Source: Stramenopiles sp. TOSAG23-6
Taxonomy: Eukaryota > Sar
DNA: 30,126 bases
Assembly: GCA_900128565.1 (NCBI GenBank)
Contig: LT635967.1
Location: 1-30,126, forward strand
Reading direction: 5' to 3'
The notes under the pieces were generated by a model. The model saw nothing but the letters and a program-made list of their open reading frames with translations, searched no databases and was not told the DNA's origin. This document shows, one piece after another, positions 28,072 through 30,126 of this stretch; the stretch's first letter is position 1; each line of letters begins with the position of its first letter. A program made the position numbers and the translations under genes.

Positions 28072-28207
28072 TTTGTCGTTTTATTATTTTTTTTAACACG
28101 AGTAGAAATGCATTTGCATTCAAAATAAAATAGATTTAATCGAGGAATCTTTATTCAATTGATATTGGTTTTATTATAGCAGTAGCTAGTAGGGTTCAGT
28201 AAAGAAC

Positions 28208-29452
28208 TTACGCGGAGGATATTGGTCGAAATAAGAATGTGTTCATTAATCTTGGAACAGCTGATTGTGACCGGCTAATAATTCCAACGTCTGGAGATTT
28301 GTTTCTTTTTTTAGCAGGAGGTGTCGATAAAGGGCGCTTTGAGTTGAGCTTTGGTTTTACAAATGACTGAAGTGCCAAACGAAATGCACTTCTACGTTCA
28401 TCCGTGAGAGCATGATAATCCGAGGCCGGACGCTTAAGAGTGACTTTTGGTTTAAGGATTTGAAGACGTTGTTCTCCATTGATTAAGTCATCGATATTAA
28501 GAATATTTTTGCGATGTTCTTTCGGACCTCCATGAATATATATATTTTTTACCATACGCTGAACCCCACCTTCATTTACGTTATGTGTACCCAAAATCCT
28601 TTGTAACAATAGTAGTTTCGTTTTTTTATATTCCAGAAGACGAATTCGATATGGATTGAGTTGATATAAAATACAATAATTTTCCCAAAGCTTAGTCACA
28701 ATATTTCGAGTCGCAATAAATTTTTCACCAAAATGCAGTTGTTGGCTTGAAATCCAATTTGATAGTTGGGTTAAATCAAGTTCTCCTGTCTCATCCTTGA
28801 AAGGCTCTTTGTTAATATCTTCGAGAAGTCTTGTAATTTCACGGCCAACAAAATTGTCAGGAGTTTTTAAATCTTTGATTTTAAACGTTTCCAATTTTAT
28901 CTCTTCAATGTCAATTTTAGAAAATTGGCTTGCTCTGGGGTTTTGTAAAACTGCCTCAAGAACAACATCTACGTCCTCTTGGAAATTGTTTAAGTACTTT
29001 AGAGCCATTCCATTATTACGTACACCAAGAAGTGCTAGTTTTTTATGTTCTTCTTCAAGAATCACATACTCCAGTATAAGTCCATTGGCTTTTATGCATT
29101 CTTCGAGCAGGTGTTTTCGTCGCACAATATATACTTGAAGCCATTCATATGCCTCTTCATGCCTTGTGACTACTGCAATAGTGACTTTTCGCATAAATGC
29201 TTCATATTTTTCAAAGGCCTCCTTTCTAGGGTACACATTCATGGAAAATATAATGTCCAGAAGTGTATCTCCATAAGCTTCTCCGCGAATCATCATTTCC
29301 AATACTTCATCGAGCTTTGCCTCCAAACTTTCAGTTCTGAACTCGCTAGACGCAGTAGAACCGGAAGTAGAACCGGAAGTAGAACCGGAAGTAAGTGTAG
29401 CGATGGATGAAGTGACCAACAATAATAAAAGAAAAGGATTGAATATGCGCAT
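28208..29452 (-). CDS. Signal-peptide protein with a DUF4116-like repeat
   Basis: 414 residues. MRIFNPFLLLLLVTSSIATLTS is a strong signal peptide, followed by an SGST repeat (three 12-bp units). The body is helical. KKLALLGVRNNGMALKYLNNFQEDVDVVLEAVLQNPRASQFS fits the DUF4116 pattern (laAVxxnGxaLxyAs...dxevvlaAVxxnp), a repeat of unknown function common in algae and protists. The C-terminal third is basic (KPKVTLKRPASDYHALTDERRS; KRPLSTPPAKKRNKSP) and disorder-prone. The basic tail is unusual for a secreted protein. The coding end overlaps a near-perfect splice donor (GTAAGTTC, minus strand at about 28210), so an additional 3' exon is possible. Divergent from the next signal-peptide gene. Confidence 0.7.
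   Translation of the reverse strand: MRIFNPFLLLLLVTSSIATLTSGSTSGSTSGSTASSEFRTESLEAKLDEVLEMMIRGEAYGDTLLDIIFSMNVYPRKEAFEKYEAFMRKVTIAVVTRHEEAYEWLQVYIVRRKHLLEECIKANGLILEYVILEEEHKKLALLGVRNNGMALKYLNNFQEDVDVVLEAVLQNPRASQFSKIDIEEIKLETFKIKDLKTPDNFVGREITRLLEDINKEPFKDETGELDLTQLSNWISSQQLHFGEKFIATRNIVTKLWENYCILYQLNPYRIRLLEYKKTKLLLLQRILGTHNVNEGGVQRMVKNIYIHGGPKEHRKNILNIDDLINGEQRLQILKPKVTLKRPASDYHALTDERRSAFRLALQSFVKPKLNSKRPLSTPPAKKRNKSPDVGIISRSQSAVPRLMNTFLFRPISSA
29357..29392. repeat. 12-bp tandem repeat, three copies
   Basis: AGAACCGGAAGT occurs three times in a row, encoding the SGST repeats after the signal peptide of the minus-strand gene. Confidence 0.95.
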
Positions 29453-29658
29453 GATTTCTATTTACACGTACGATATACCAATCGAATGTAATTCAGAAAT
29501 GTTAACGTCACGCGTTTCAGCTCCAGAGTCCAGAGTATCAAAAGAAGAGTATACGACGTGTACCACTGGGTACTGTATATACTATAGGTAGTTCCTGGTT
29601 GTTGATTGACAGGATTTGAGATTGACTGAACTCATCAGAGGAACTCAGATAACGTACG

Positions 29659-29667
29659 TACCGGGTA
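29659..29667. promoter_or_regulatory. TACCGGGTA motif
   Basis: First of two exact copies, 158 bases upstream of the ATG at 29825; spacing to the second copy is 22 bases, about two helical turns. Confidence 0.5.
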
Positions 29668-29680
29668 ACTTTCAAAAAGG

Positions 29681-29689
29681 TACCGGGTA
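29681..29689. promoter_or_regulatory. TACCGGGTA motif
   Basis: Second of the two copies in this promoter, 136 bases upstream of the ATG at 29825, close to the 135-base spacing of the 13776 copy from its gene. Confidence 0.5.
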
Positions 29690-29824
29690 ATGTTTAAGTC
29701 AGTTCAAGACGTTTTTTTTTTCGATCTGATCCCACTTTTTTATATTATTTTTGTTTTTGTCGATCCATCCATAAAAGATTGGTAAACACAAAAGAAAAAT
29801 ATATAATATCTTTCATCAAAGAAA

Positions 29825-30126
29825 ATGAAGCGGTTCTACAAATTCACGTATGCCCTATTGTTTTTAACATTTCGAAGCGCAAATAGCGTGGACACTGAAA
29901 ATACTCCGCCTAGAAGTTCACAGAGATTTAGGTTCGTCGACCCAAAAACCACTACCACGACCAAACCAAATACAGGACAAGGAGAGAAAGGTGCAGCTTC
30001 TATTGACAAACCGGTAGAAGAATCTGGCGAGGAAACTGACAAAGGGACAGGAAATGACCCAAATAATGATTCAAAGAAAGCTGCAAAAAACGCCGCGAAT
30101 AAGGAAGCTGCTAAAGGGACAGGAAA
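29825..30126 (+). CDS. Secreted low-complexity protein, 3' partial
   Basis: Starts MKRFYKFTYALLFLTFRSANS, a signal peptide, then a polar Thr/Lys/Asp/Gly-rich region with repeats of KGTGN/KGTGK (DKGTGNDPNND, AAKGTGK) and Ala/Lys stretches (KKAAKNAANKEAAKG). The frame is open at the right edge of the window, so length and function are unknown. The repetitive, charged mature part suggests a wall, surface or secreted disordered protein. It is the third signal-peptide gene within 4.2 kb. Confidence 0.65.
   Translation, partial: MKRFYKFTYALLFLTFRSANSVDTENTPPRSSQRFRFVDPKTTTTTKPNTGQGEKGAASIDKPVEESGEETDKGTGNDPNNDSKKAAKNAANKEAAKGTG

Larger units (their letters stand above)
29453..29824. other. Divergent promoter region
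   Basis: 372 bases between two divergent signal-peptide genes. It holds two TACCGGGTA motifs 22 bases apart and a T tract (29710-29719). No gene seen. Confidence 0.5.

Overview
This is AT-rich nuclear DNA from a microbial eukaryote, probably a protist. It encodes importin alpha, acidic ribosomal protein P2, the Obg-like ATPase OLA1, a thiolase ending in the peroxisomal tripeptide SKL, a mitochondrial-carrier-like protein and a RING-H2 protein. Genes are monocistronic and packed on both strands. I cannot place the lineage: plant-style LRRs with GxIPxEIGxL units and Popeye/cNMP-type proteins fit several algal and protist groups. Intron-borne repeats with non-canonical ends resemble what has been reported in some protists, for example the dinoflagellate parasite Amoebophrya.

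The most interesting content is a family of short introns, 87-102 nt each, scattered over four genes (positions 4775-4868, 9450-9549, 9680-9772, 16904-16994, 22591-22685, 22987-23078, 23273-23374, 23503-23589). A fifth gene, the thiolase, carries a composite relative at 14030-14193. All copies share one architecture in the sense orientation: a start GTNNGTTTT, a central palindrome around GTACGAAATTTCGTAC, the branch-point-like TACCTAAC, a T-rich stretch and the end CACAATACAT. Removing each element at these motif-defined ends keeps the reading frame in all eight simple cases. In importin alpha, protein homology supports the 3' boundary. They therefore look like introner elements with GT...AT ends, alongside ordinary GT-AG introns (P2, thiolase).

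Layout. 1-3770: a leucine-rich-repeat / histidine-phosphatase-like / PSI-like / LRR gene open at the left edge, broken by a poly-A frameshift and a 49-bp tandem duplication, followed by an LRR fragment. 3987-5445 (-): unknown protein with nuclear-type basic tracts. 5446-8868: a 3.4-kb stretch with no convincing gene but with a strong hairpin and a tandem repeat. 8869-9069 (+): small membrane protein. 9185-13641 (-): very large Cys-rich membrane protein with an N that breaks the frame. 13870-15248 (-): thiolase, divergent from importin alpha (15446-17435, +). 17739-18488 (-): P2. 18878-19969 (-) and 20333-21433 (+): divergent pair of a mitochondrial cyclic-nucleotide-binding-like protein and an EF-hand/carrier-like protein. 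21635-22339 (+): RING-H2. 22444-25302 (-): a five-exon gene with four introners. 25657-26511 (+), 28208-29452 (-) and 29825-edge (+): three proteins with signal peptides flanking OLA1 (26884-28071, +).

Candidate promoter words recur: TACCGGGTA four times, always just upstream of start codons, and a T-tract followed by CGCGAGCC upstream of two genes.
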